NCBI GenBank assembly: GCA_021521415.1
Contig: JAIQDT010009023.1
Span: 1-64,000, forward strand
DNA from: Bidens hawaiensis
Lineage: Eukaryota; Streptophyta; Magnoliopsida; Asterales; Asteraceae
DNA length: 64,000 nucleotides
Direction: 5' to 3'
Positions 24,213 to 33,757 of the stretch are shown piece after piece. The translations under genes were made by a program, and so were the position numbers. Numbering within the stretch: position 1 is the stretch's first letter; each line of letters begins with the position of its first letter. Under the pieces are notes generated by a model. The model saw only the letters and a list, made by a program, of their open reading frames with translations, did not search any database and was not told where the DNA came from.

Positions 24213-27200
24213 TTACTCGGGATTGATCATCCCGTTCAGCTCAATTAGGATTTGAAATCTGGATTTATCAAACGCTTTTGTAAACAAATCAGCAAAATTT
24301 TCCAGTGTATCAACCTTTTCGATCTTGATCAGTTTCTTCTCAGCACAATCCCGTATGAAGTGATGACGAATGTCAATATGTTTAGTTTTACTGTGCTTCA
24401 CGGGATTGTTAATTACTGAGATGGCGGCAGTGTTATCAATTAAAATAGGAGTGAGTAAGAAATTCAGACCATAGTCGCGCAATTGTTGCTGAATCCACAA
24501 AACCTGAGAGCAGCAGTTGGATGCTGCCATGTATTCAGCTTCGCATGTTGAAATTGCAACTGATGTCTGTTTCTTGCACTGCCAGGAAACTAATCTTCCT
24601 CCAAGAAACTGACAGCCTCCTGTGGTTGACTTCCGACTCTGATTGCATCCTCCATAATCAGAATCTGTATATGCCACCAGTTCAACGTCTCCTCCCTTCG
24701 GGTACCACAACCCCAGCTTCGGCTTGCCCTTGAGATACCGTAGTATCCTCTTTGCACCTTTCAAATGAGATTCTTTCGGATTTGCCTGAAAACGTGCACA
24801 AAGACAAACAGCAAACATTATATCAGGCCTAGAAGCAGTTAAATACATTAATGAACCTATTATCGCCCGATACAGAGTTGGGTCCACATCTGCGTCACCA
24901 TCTGGTTCAGCACCCAATTTGTGATTGACGCAGATTGGAGTGTCATATGGAGAACTGTCCTCCATCTTGAATCTCTTGAGCACATCATGAACGTACTTCG
25001 TCTGATGAATGAACATCCCGTCCTTCTTCTGATCAACCTGCAATCCTAGAAAGAAAGTTAGTTCACCCATAGCACTCATCTCGAATCGTTTCTTCATGAC
25101 AGCCTCAAAATCCTGACACATGGATGCTCTTGATGCAGCAAAAATGATATCATCCACGTAGACTTGAACCAGCAGGAAGTCACATCCTTCTCTCTTCACA
25201 AACAACGTACTGTCGATCAATCCCCTTTCAAAACCGTTTTCCAGCAAGTAGTCTGATAACGTTGAATACCAGGCACGAGGTGCCTGATGTAATCCATATA
25301 GCGCCTTGCTCAACTTGTATACGTGATCAGGAAAGTCTGGGTCAGGAAAACCCGGAGGTTGCTCAACATACACAACCTCATCAACTTTCCCATTTAGGAA
25401 CGCGCTCTTCACATCCAACTGAAATACCTTCATCTTTTTAAATGCAGCAAACGCCAAAAACAATCTTATCGCTTCCAAACGGGCGACAGGAGCAAACACC
25501 TCATTGTAATCAATACCCTCTTGCTGATTAAACCCTTTAACAACCAGCCTTGCCTTGTTTCTAATGATAATCCCCTTTTCATCCCTCTTGCACTTAAACA
25601 CCCATTTTGTGCCTATAGCATGCACATTCCTTGGTTTTTCAACCAAAGTCCAGACTTCCATCTTCTCGAATTGAGCCAACTCTTCTTGCATGGCCTCGAC
25701 CCACGAGCTGTCCTTAAGAGCCATTTGATAATTTTTCGGTTCAATCTGGCTAATAAAGCAGGAGTACAAACATTCGTTCATTATACCCGTTTCTTTTATG
25801 CTTGTATAAACACAGGTGTGCTCATTCAAGCTACTTCTGGTTTGTACACTGGAGGACACATCACCTATAATATTCTCAAATGGGTGATCTTTGTGAATTC
25901 TCGTGGTCGGAACAGCACCGACATGCAGATTATCTTCCAAATTTGAAGAGATCTCATCAATGGTTGTCTCTGGCTGAGAGTGAAAAGGATTGATAAACTC
26001 ATCTTCAGGTAAGGCAGCAGGGGTATCAAAAGTGTTTGATGTGGAAGGTTGACTTTTCTCAATAAGCTGTCGTTGTAATAGATTCTCTTCCTCATCAAGT
26101 ATCATCTTCGTCACAGCTCTTTCGTCTTCTTCAGAAATTTCCAAATCAGGTATGTTAAACGACTTAAAAAGCTTAACATAGTCGAAAAGCTCAGCAGGTC
26201 CATTGCTTGGTTTTGGCGATTGGTAACTAGTAATGTCGGTGTTACAAACCACCTCCACCTTGCAAGTCGACGTATTGAAGACCCGTCTGTTGGGAGTCCC
26301 AACTACATAACCGACTAAGATTCCTTCATCGGCTACTTCACCAAATTTCGAATTAGACTTCAAAATCGAACAAGGAGACCCAAATGGTTCAAGACCGCAC
26401 AGGTTGGGCTTCCTTCCATGCATAAGCTCGTAACAAGTTTTTCCAAGTCTCTTAACGGTTAACACCCTATTCAGAACATAGCAGGCTGTAGCAACTGCTT
26501 CAGCCCAAAACATCACAGGAAGCTTCGAGTCTGCCAGCATAGTTCTGGCTCCTTCAATTAACGTTCGGTTCTTCCTTTCAGCCACTCCATTCTGTTGCGG
26601 AGTATACGGAGCGCTGTATTGATGTTCAATTCCTTTCTGAAGACAGAAGATTTCCATTTCAAAGTTCTTGAACTCTGTCCCATTGTCACTTCTGATGTAT
26701 TTAACTGATTTACTCATGACGTTCTCAAATTTTGTAATTAGATTCTTCACCATTTGAGCCGTCTCATCTTTCGTTTTCAGAAAATATACCCACGAATATC
26801 GCGAGTAGTCATCAGTGATCACCAAGCAGTAAGAGGTACCTCCTAGACTTTGTACATTCACGGGACCGAAGAGATCCATATGAAGTAGTTCTAGAGTACC
26901 GGCAATTGAGTTAATCTTCTTGGTGAGATGGGATTTCTTGTGTTGCTTTCCCTTCTTGCATGCTATACATTTGTCTTCAAAGTTAAAACTTTTTAAGGGA
27001 ACGCCCATCACAAGCCCATTCTTGACAATGAAGTTCATCTTCCGAAGATGAATATGTCCCATTCTCCTGTGCCACAATTCTGATTCTGATTCGCTTGCTT
27101 TTGTCATTAAACAAGATTCTCCGGTGGCCATTTCAGTAGACCTCATGTCCATCACATATGTATTCGTTTCACGTGGAGCTTTCATTACTATCCATTCGTC

Positions 27201-27560
27201 TGGTATCTGAAAACCAGGCTTCAATACTATCGCTTCGTTCTTCGTGAAATGGACGGTGTAATCTTTATCACAAATCTGCGACACACTCAGCAGATTGTGC
27301 TTTAATTCCTCCACAAAATTCACATTCTCCAGAGTCATTCTCCCATTTGATACTGTTCCTCTACCAGTAATCCTTCCTCCGCTTTCACCAGCAAAACTCA
27401 CTCTTGCTCCCTGAACAGGTTTTAAATCTTGCAACAAGTGTTTGTTGCCCGTCATGTGCCGGGAACAGCCGCTATCTACAATCCAAAGATTGTTGGCAGC
27501 CCTGTTCAACTGTTCCTGCACAATAAAACAAAGAGTTAGAATCTTGGGACCCAAGACCAA
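24213..27560 (-). CDS. Element 3 pol: protease, integrase, RT, RNase H (intact)
   Basis: An open Copia pol of about 1115 codons. It overlaps the end of gag by 25 nt in the -1 frame. Domains in order are aspartic protease (WIVDSGCSRHMTG), GAG-pre-integrase zinc domain (LWHRRMGHIHLRKM, CIACKKGK), integrase core with D, D and E (LLHMDLFGPV, IRSDNGTEF, NGVAERKNRT), RT (WVFKCKRDEKG, VFQLDVKSAFLNG, catalytic VYVDDIIFAAS) and RNase H (AYTDSDYGG, CEAEYMA, DNTAAI, KHIDIRHHFIRD). All signature residues are present and no stop or frameshift is seen. No canonical start precedes the protease, so expression needs a -1 ribosomal shift or another route. With near-identical LTRs this is the best candidate here for an active element. 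Confidence 0.93.
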   Translation of the reverse strand: MVLGPKILTLCFIVQEQLNRAANNLWIVDSGCSRHMTGNKHLLQDLKPVQGARVSFAGESGGRITGRGTVSNGRMTLENVNFVEELKHNLLSVSQICDKDYTVHFTKNEAIVLKPGFQIPDEWIVMKAPRETNTYVMDMRSTEMATGESCLMTKASESESELWHRRMGHIHLRKMNFIVKNGLVMGVPLKSFNFEDKCIACKKGKQHKKSHLTKKINSIAGTLELLHMDLFGPVNVQSLGGTSYCLVITDDYSRYSWVYFLKTKDETAQMVKNLITKFENVMSKSVKYIRSDNGTEFKNFEMEIFCLQKGIEHQYSAPYTPQQNGVAERKNRTLIEGARTMLADSKLPVMFWAEAVATACYVLNRVLTVKRLGKTCYELMHGRKPNLCGLEPFGSPCSILKSNSKFGEVADEGILVGYVVGTPNRRVFNTSTCKVEVVCNTDITSYQSPKPSNGPAELFDYVKLFKSFNIPDLEISEEDERAVTKMILDEEENLLQRQLIEKSQPSTSNTFDTPAALPEDEFINPFHSQPETTIDEISSNLEDNLHVGAVPTTRIHKDHPFENIIGDVSSSVQTRSSLNEHTCVYTSIKETGIMNECLYSCFISQIEPKNYQMALKDSSWVEAMQEELAQFEKMEVWTLVEKPRNVHAIGTKWVFKCKRDEKGIIIRNKARLVVKGFNQQEGIDYNEVFAPVARLEAIRLFLAFAAFKKMKVFQLDVKSAFLNGKVDEVVYVEQPPGFPDPDFPDHVYKLSKALYGLHQAPRAWYSTLSDYLLENGFERGLIDSTLFVKREGCDFLLVQVYVDDIIFAASRASMCQDFEAVMKKRFEMSAMGELTFFLGLQVDQKKDGMFIHQTKYVHDVLKRFKMEDSSPYDTPICVNHKLGAEPDGDADVDPTLYRAIIGSLMYLTASRPDIMFAVCLCARFQANPKESHLKGAKRILRYLKGKPKLGLWYPKGGDVELVAYTDSDYGGCNQSRKSTTGGCQFLGGRLVSWQCKKQTSVAISTCEAEYMAASNCCSQVLWIQQQLRDYGLNFLLTPILIDNTAAISVINNPVKHSKTKHIDIRHHFIRDCAEKKLIKIEKVDTLENFADLFTKAFDKSRFQILIELNGMINPE

Positions 27561-30160
27561 TTGGTCTTGGATCGATACGTCCCGTACCCTGGCTTTCTCA
27601 AGTTAGCATCAGGATAATTTCTGTAAGTCCTGTTAGGAAATCTCCTTGCAGATTGAGTGTAATGCCTCCCAAACCTATGTGAATTGAAAGTGTTATATCT
27701 TGTGGTTTGGTTGAAAAACTGAGGTTTGTTTTTATGAAAACTTGAATTAGTTACCTTTTGGCATTTTGTAGAGTTTTCATTTTTAGCAGTAACAAAATGA
27801 CGCTTATCCTCAGTTTTATTTGGCCTCACACCTCTGAATCTCGGCTTCAGAGGGCAATCTGCAACTAGATGTCCTAATTTGTTACATCTAAAGCAACACC
27901 GACTCTCCTTTTTCTTGTCAAAGGTTGGTTTTGATGTAGAGGCAGTGTTACCAGCCGTTCGTCTCACATAAGGTGGGACGTACGGATTGAGTGGAGAACT
28001 CTTTTTAGAAATTTTATGTTTATCTCCACTGGTGGGTAACCCTACCTTCTCTTTTGTCTGACCAGATTCAGACAACTTATCCGATTCCGATGAGACTGGA
28101 CTCGAGACAGAAACTTTCACATTTGAAACAGGCGAACTCGTTTCGCCATAGCTAACACTTGGTTCTATATTTGTACCCTTGATGGGAGTTGTCTGAGTAA
28201 CCTCGAAATCAACAGATTTCTGAACACTCGAATTATAAGTATAGTTGTGGTTAAAGGGTGGTGGAACCTCATGATAACCGATTCCTCCCCTCTTTGCAGA
28301 GGTACCTTGATCACTCACGAGGTGATCAAGGATGGCCGAGGAATTCCTGAACTGCTCAAGTTTGCGGTTCAGTTCCACCACCTTCACCTGGTGGTCAGCA
28401 ATCTGTTTATCCCGATCAGCAATCAATTTAGTTTTTTCTTCTAAAACTTCATAACTAAGATCAATTATTTCAATTTTCTCAGCAAGTTTAGTTTTTAAGC
28501 TTTTGACATCTTTTTCACATGCTTTTATTTTAACTTTAAAACTGTTTTCTCTTGCCTTAGTAAAATGATGATCTCCTTTAAGATTTTTAAATTCAGCATC
28601 TAACCGACCGTATTGATCAGTTATTGTTGTTAGTTGCTCAGACAAATTCTCACAATTAGTACAAATATTCTTATTACGTACCTCGGAGCGATTATCCTTG
28701 TCATCTGCCATGAAAGCGGTTTCTTCTTCAGTAGCTTTCTCATTTCCATCAACCTTCTCACATTCTTCAACCTCAGCCTCAGCCATGTTCGCTTGCTCAC
28801 CAGATTCATTTGAATGCAGGTTCCAGTTGTACTCACCTGCTTCTCTGGTCAACATGGCATTAATCTCTCTGTTAAATCCAGAGTGTTGTGTAGGCCGACC
28901 TTGTCCACGTTCAACTCTTTCATTTCTGCATTCTTTGGCAAAGTGCCCGTATTGCTGACAATTATAGCACCTTACCTTAGATTTGTCGAATCCAGGCCTA
29001 CCACCAACAAACTTTCTCCCAGTTTTATTCATAAACCGTTTAACTCGCCTCACAATCATTGCCATTTGCCATTGCAAATCCATCTCCTCCAGATCATCAG
29101 CATCGATCTGGTCATAATCCTCATCTACAGCAGCAGGGTCCACAATCTTCCCCTGAATGTAGTTTTCGTAGGAAGCAATAAATGATGCATAGACTGCAAA
29201 CTGCTCTTCAGCAGATTTTACACTCATAGGCATCTTGGAATAATTATTGCTTGAGGCATTTGCAGAGAAACCACTTGTGGATGCTTGAGGCTTTGAAGTA
29301 CTTGATCCTCCAGCAACGAAACAGACATCACCGTTCGAGTTTACAGAAACGTTTCCTTCATGAGAAGAGTCAGAACCTGACTCCCCTTTTGAGTAATAAG
29401 CAGCTGATTCAGGCCTCGAACTTGAGCCTGAGTTAACCTTTGCACCATACATACCAGGGTCTTGTATCTGATCTGTTGGTGTTTCTTTTCGAACCATATT
29501 AAGCTCATAAGTTCTGAGCTTGTTTACTGCCGTTTCCAGATCATAATTAGGAAAGTCTCTGTCTTCCCTCATAAGAACGGTGTACATTTCCCACTTCGGT
29601 GGGAGAGCATCGAGAAGCTTTTCAACGATCTCTTCTTCTCGGTAAGCAATCGAATAATTGCTAAGCTCTGTCATTAGATGATAGTATCTGGTGATAATAT
29701 CATCCAGTGATTCGTTTTTCAAAAATTTGAAGACGGAGAATTGAGTCTTCAAAAGTTTAATCTTTGATGCACGGATACCCACGTTCCCCTCGAATCTATT
29801 TTCAAGAGCATCCCAAAGCTCTCTCGCAGAAGTGTACTTTCGGAACGTATGGAGAACCTCTTGAGGAAGAGCCATTGTTATAGCAGCATGGGCCTTGCTC
29901 TCGGCCTCATACATTTTCTTTTCTTCGTCCTCCATTTTGCTATACTTCTTAACCACATCACGACCTTCGTATTGCATAGTTGGAGGGATATATCCATCCT
30001 GGATGCACACCCACATTTTTGCATCCTGATATTTAATGTATTGGATGAATCTGTCCTTCCATGCCACGAAGTTAGTTCCTTTCATCAACCTCGGGGCCTT
30101 AGTGGCTGACCCCGCTTCAACTTCCATCTTGACCAAATCGGAGATGTTAATTGACGACAT
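27536..30160 (-). CDS. Element 3 gag (intact, two zinc knuckles)
   Basis: A Copia gag of about 874 codons from ATG 30160 (MSSINISDLV). An upstream in-frame ATG at 30196 is possible but less likely. The N-terminal UBN2-type gag region reads LMKGTNFVAWKDRFIQYIKY, PPKWEMYTVLMREDRDFPNY and LNMVRKE. The first zinc knuckle is CYNCQQYGHFAKEC, near residue 390. A coiled coil follows (EFKNLKGDHHFTKARENSFK, then VKSLKTKLAEKIEIIDLSYE), then a Ser/Thr/Pro stretch. The second knuckle is CFRCNKLGHLVADC, followed by a basic Arg/Asn/Tyr-rich tail ending NWSWVPRF. The protein is long for a Copia gag, and the two knuckles separated by a coiled coil are notable. It is preceded by a hairpin-rich leader. Confidence 0.9.
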   Translation of the reverse strand: MSSINISDLVKMEVEAGSATKAPRLMKGTNFVAWKDRFIQYIKYQDAKMWVCIQDGYIPPTMQYEGRDVVKKYSKMEDEEKKMYEAESKAHAAITMALPQEVLHTFRKYTSARELWDALENRFEGNVGIRASKIKLLKTQFSVFKFLKNESLDDIITRYYHLMTELSNYSIAYREEEIVEKLLDALPPKWEMYTVLMREDRDFPNYDLETAVNKLRTYELNMVRKETPTDQIQDPGMYGAKVNSGSSSRPESAAYYSKGESGSDSSHEGNVSVNSNGDVCFVAGGSSTSKPQASTSGFSANASSNNYSKMPMSVKSAEEQFAVYASFIASYENYIQGKIVDPAAVDEDYDQIDADDLEEMDLQWQMAMIVRRVKRFMNKTGRKFVGGRPGFDKSKVRCYNCQQYGHFAKECRNERVERGQGRPTQHSGFNREINAMLTREAGEYNWNLHSNESGEQANMAEAEVEECEKVDGNEKATEEETAFMADDKDNRSEVRNKNICTNCENLSEQLTTITDQYGRLDAEFKNLKGDHHFTKARENSFKVKIKACEKDVKSLKTKLAEKIEIIDLSYEVLEEKTKLIADRDKQIADHQVKVVELNRKLEQFRNSSAILDHLVSDQGTSAKRGGIGYHEVPPPFNHNYTYNSSVQKSVDFEVTQTTPIKGTNIEPSVSYGETSSPVSNVKVSVSSPVSSESDKLSESGQTKEKVGLPTSGDKHKISKKSSPLNPYVPPYVRRTAGNTASTSKPTFDKKKESRCCFRCNKLGHLVADCPLKPRFRGVRPNKTEDKRHFVTAKNENSTKCQKVTNSSFHKNKPQFFNQTTRYNTFNSHRFGRHYTQSARRFPNRTYRNYPDANLRKPGYGTYRSKTNWSWVPRF

Positions 30161-30204
30161 CTTTGCGAAAACCCGAAAATTTAAAAAATCTTCCAAACAG
30201 CACA

Positions 30205-30495
30205 GTAGGCGAAGTTAAGAATAACTTCGCTGAAAGTTAACTTCGCTGGAAAGTGTAACTTCGCTGGGTCTTAAATTCGCTTGACTGGGTGAAGTTAAAA
30301 ATAACTTCGCTTAGAATGAGCGAACTTAGGAGGTAAGCGAACTTGGGAGGAAAGCGAAGTTGAGGATAACTTCGCTGTGGCGAACTTAGGAGGTAGGCGA
30401 AGTTGTGGTTAACTTCGCTTAATCCTTATATCTTCGCCGAAACCCTACTTCCAGTGACGGCAACTTCGCCTGAAGAACGGTAACTTCGCCCGATG
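30205..30495. repeat. GCGAAGTT cluster in the gag leader of element 3
   Basis: Eleven exact GCGAAGTT/AACTTCGC octamers plus several GCGAACTT variants lie in 290 bp, between the primer site and the gag ATG. Several form inverted pairs 6 nt apart. Flanking text (GATCTGAACAG; TAGGGTTT-GGCGAAG on -) resembles the ORF3 leader at 22390-22440. Confidence 0.85.
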
Positions 30496-30677
30496 AACAA
30501 GGAAACTGTTCAGATCTGATTTCGTCAATCTAGCAGTTTCCGATCGATGTAATGGCTTGAAAATGACTTTCAAACACGAATAAAACACAATCCCAATAAA
30601 AACACGTCCCGCGAATAGGTCAAACGAGACGTTTTCTACACCCGCGTGAAATCCCGAACCTCACAATCGAGCCGATG

Positions 30678-30689
30678 GCTCTGATACCA
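30678..30689 (-). other. tRNA-iMet primer-binding site of element 3
   Basis: TGGTATCAGAGC on -, 2 bp inside the 5' LTR end. Confidence 0.85.
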
Positions 30690-30691
30690 AT

Positions 30692-31111
30692 TGTAGGCTC
30701 CTGGATGGATCGTACACGGGATGTCGCTATCTGCGCAGGTGCGGAATCCCTGCGTAGTTAGATACGAGTGCAGAATACTTATAAATCAAACACACGAGCA
30801 ATGAACGAACACGTTATATTGATAACTCGAACACGTGACACTAGGTCACTATTACAGACTAACTTGTAAACATGTAACACTCGAAACGAAACCCTAACCA
30901 ACTTCTTTAAACTGTTACAGCGATCTGTTTAAATAGACACGACAACTTCGCCTCAGGCGAAGTTGTCTTTAACTTCGCTTGTTTAACAAGTTCGCCTGAG
31001 CGAACTTGTTGACAACTTCGCTTGTTACCAAAACATAATCAAAAACATAATTACATTACAGACTCGATTACAAACGTTAGACTATGAACTACTGACACAC
31101 ATGTACCAACA
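30692..31111 (-). repeat. 5' LTR of element 3 (right copy in window)
   Basis: A 420-bp copy with three differences from 18811-19230. It carries the 27-bp palindrome (30941-30967) beside the TATA-like CTATTTAAA (30928-30936) that would drive gag-pol. Confidence 0.93.
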
Positions 31112-31116
31112 TCTCC

Positions 31117-32093
31117 CTTACTCTCAGCCGAAGATCCTCAGCGACGCCTCCAACTCCCCTCTTTGCAATCCGTCTCCTCTTCCTTTCTGCCCAGAAATCT
31201 CGGTAAATTTATAATATATAATTTTCTTTTTAAATAATTTGTTTAAGTGACTTGCATATATTCAAGACATAAAAACCAATCGTTAAACCAATAACCTCTT
31301 ATTTATAGGTTAACTTTCGCTTGTTTAAAAGTTGGTTCTTACGTTATCTTTCAACGCACCTTTTACAGGTGAGTAATCTCGTACCTAATCCCCTTTTATT
31401 TTTAACGTTTTGGGATGTTCATGTGTTCGTACAACTTGAGTCTTAAACTTGTTTATGAAATTATGTGCGCAAAACCCATGTGTTATGGACGTTTACTAGT
31501 GTTGTATATTTGTATGTGTGGATCATTAACCGCTTTGATCGGCCTATTCCGAAGTTTTCATGGATCCATTAGATGAACACGGGAGACCTATTGTTACGAT
31601 TTTCCTGATTTGTTTGCACATACACGAATGATTATTTGTTTTTGCTCGATTTGGAGCACGCTATGAACTATGAGCTATGATCTATTTAGGCTTGATCACA
31701 ATCTGTTTACACACTATGTTGAACACCAGTTATACACATGTTGCGCGCAGTTGTTTGTTATTATCTATTTGTATCTATTAAACTTGATTTCTCACCGACA
31801 CGCAAGTGCTGACGTTTTATTTTAACACATGTTCAGGTTTGCTGTAGCTGTTGGAAACTCGAGGACACGTAGGATGTTTTCTTTTACTTTGGACCTAGTT
31901 TAAAATATAACAAGACAAATTTATGTATTTGAATATTATGAGTTATGATATGTGATTTATGTTACTTTATGGTGTGTTATGCGCATGCGCAATGAAATGT
32001 ATTTATTAAATATTGACACCCAAATAGCGTCACGAGTAATGAAACAATACGTAGCCCCCCGATGTATAATCCGCCATCGGTCGGGGTGTTACA
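31117..32093 (+). repeat. Second LTR of element 2, right half
   Basis: It continues 12641-13609 after the element 3 insertion, with two visible substitutions (CATTAG for CATCAG near 31570; CCCCCC for CGCCCC near 32057). A new primer site TGGTATCAGAGC follows at 32097-32108. Confidence 0.9.
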
Positions 32094-32349
32094 GATTGGT
32101 ATCAGAGCTCCGTGACTTTAGGATTAGGTGGTTAGACGTAACGACCTAGAATACCTAAGAGTCCCTTCTCGCGCATGAGAAAAATCTCATGATTGCGCGC
32201 TAATTGTTAATTACTCGATATTTATAAAATATGCTTGCGCATACGCAGCACATGATTTCATGTTTTATCCGCGATCTTTCGATTTTTACTGTTAAATTTC
32301 AATTCGTTTCTTTACTTACATATTCGTTTGTTGTTGGGACTTAACATTG

Positions 32350-32540
32350 AAAATCCGAAAAGTCATGGTGATACATGAATAGTTGATTTTCAATCCCCAT
32401 TAACTTTATGTTCTAAAATTGAAGGTTTGAAAAGTCATGGTGATACATGAATTGTCAACCTCCAATACTCATTTACTCGTATATTTTAAATTGAAGATTT
32501 GAAAAGTCATGGTGATGCATGAATTGTCGATTTTCAATTC
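32350..32540 (+). repeat. ~70-bp leader repeat, 3 copies (second internal copy)
   Basis: Same three GTCATGGTGATACATG units as 13866-14060, nearly identical in sequence. Confidence 0.75.
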
Positions 32541-32695
32541 GAATTCATTACATGTATTAAGTTTGCATTTAAATTCATATTTTACTTCAAAATTTGATAA
32601 CATTTAACTCCGCGAAACAAGCCTTACAATGGTATACTTCGCACTAAAACGATTTCCCATACCAAAATATTAACAAAAACTAAAACTTTTATAGA

Positions 32696-33751
32696 ATGCC
32701 TCCGCTATCTGCTCGCCGTCATCAGAGGAGAGAAGCCTCGCGCAGACGTATGCAGCGTCGTTCCCAGGAAATGGCCGCCGCAATAGCCCAAGCCTTAAAT
32801 CAAAATAATACCAACCCCTCCGGATACAATATTAAGTCCTTTAATGCGGGTAACCCCCCGAAATTCACAGGGCTCGAAGGAGCCACCGTAATGCTCCAAT
32901 GGCTCGAGAAAATTGAGAACACCTTCCTCCATACCCATTGCCCTCCAGACCGACGAACCTTATACGCCTCAAGTGTCCTGGAATCAAGGGCGCTTACATG
33001 GTGGAACGGAGTAGCTCATGCGCGTGGCGCAGAGGCTGCTTCTAGCATGCTCTGGGAGGAATTCAAGGATCTTTTGACTCGAGAATTCTGCCCTCCCAAC
33101 GAAGTAAAGCGCCTTGAGGAGGAATTTTGGAACTTGAAACAGTACAGTGGCGAAGCGCGCGAGTACGCTACATGCTTTCACGAACTAAGTTTGCTTGTCC
33201 CGCACCTAGTTACCCCTTCCCGCCGCGCCATCGAAAAGTTTCTTGGGGGTCTCCCCATGGAAATTCAAGATTCTGTATGGGCCAGGAACCCAGTAACCCT
33301 CTCTGACGCCATCGAGTTGGCCGCTGTGCTCAGCGACAACCATGTCAGGGCATGAACCCTGTTCCTGCGGGGAGCCGAGAAGACCAAACTCACCAAGACT
33401 GTCCCAGAACCAACAGAAACCAATCCAGAACCCTCAAACCGTAACAACCTCAAACGCAGGCGCAAACCCAATCATCAAGCCTACGCGCTTACCAACCCGC
33501 TCATTGTCCAGCAACCCGCCTACCAACCTCCAGTACACGCTCCTAACCCACTGTCAACCTACCCAACACCCCCTGTAGTCCATAACTATGCCTTAACCAA
33601 TTCCGCCGCACCCTGCCCCGTCAACTAAGAAACCTTACACAGGAAACCAACCCTTTTGCCCAACCTGTAAACTTCATCACCCAACTCAAACCCCGTGTCG
33701 ACAATGCAACCAATGTGGCCGTATTGGTCACACTGCTGAGTACTGTAGAGT
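32696..33751 (+). pseudogene. Truncated second gag copy of element 2
   Basis: The same gag as at 14212, about 99% alike by eye. It is open to 33355, where GGA has become TGA in RAGTLFL. A 1-bp insertion lies further on (near 33605). Similarity ends inside the first zinc knuckle region at 33751, where the element 1 antisense gene resumes. This copy marks the beginning of a third LTR-to-LTR unit whose remainder is lost. Confidence 0.85.
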
Positions 33752-33757
33752 TCTTAC

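Larger units (their letters stand above)
18811..31111 (-). mobile_element. Element 3: Ty1/copia LTR retrotransposon with three intact ORFs
   Basis: The element is 12.3 kb, lies in reverse orientation and interrupts the second LTR of element 2. The target duplication is TCTCC (18806-18810 and 31112-31116). The uninterrupted target is visible at 12630-12645. LTRs are 420 bp each and differ at three positions (0.7%). On the - strand the order is 5' LTR, iMet primer site, GCGAAGTT-rich leader, gag, pol (-1 frame), poly(A) tract, 2.1-kb spacer with a second GCGAAGTT-rich leader, ORF3, polypurine tract and 3' LTR. Gag, pol and ORF3 are all open. Pol order (protease-integrase-RT-RNase H) is that of Copia. 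A large gag with two zinc knuckles plus a 3' ORF recalls Sireviruses, but 420-bp LTRs are short for that group. Confidence 0.92.
11655..33751 (+). mobile_element. Element 2: Tekay-like Ty3/gypsy chromovirus, LTR-internal-LTR-partial internal
   Basis: This element is inserted in an exon of the element 1 antisense gene. Order: LTR 11655-13609, internal region 13610-17840, second LTR 17841-18810 plus 31117-32093 (split by element 3), then a second copy of primer site, leader and gag start (32094-33751) that stops abruptly. The left flank reads ACGAA but no matching duplication is seen at the right end, so the right side has been deleted or rearranged. The primer site TGGTATCAGAGC, ~1.95-kb LTRs and a C-terminal chromodomain after integrase indicate the Tekay/Del group. 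The two LTRs differ by about six substitutions (0.3%), so the insertion is young. RT is deleted, so the element cannot move on its own. Confidence 0.85.

Noticed and set aside
27517..27560. A 35-nt intron joining gag to pol in element 3
   Set aside because: Too short for a plant intron. A -1 shift or a distant donor is more likely.
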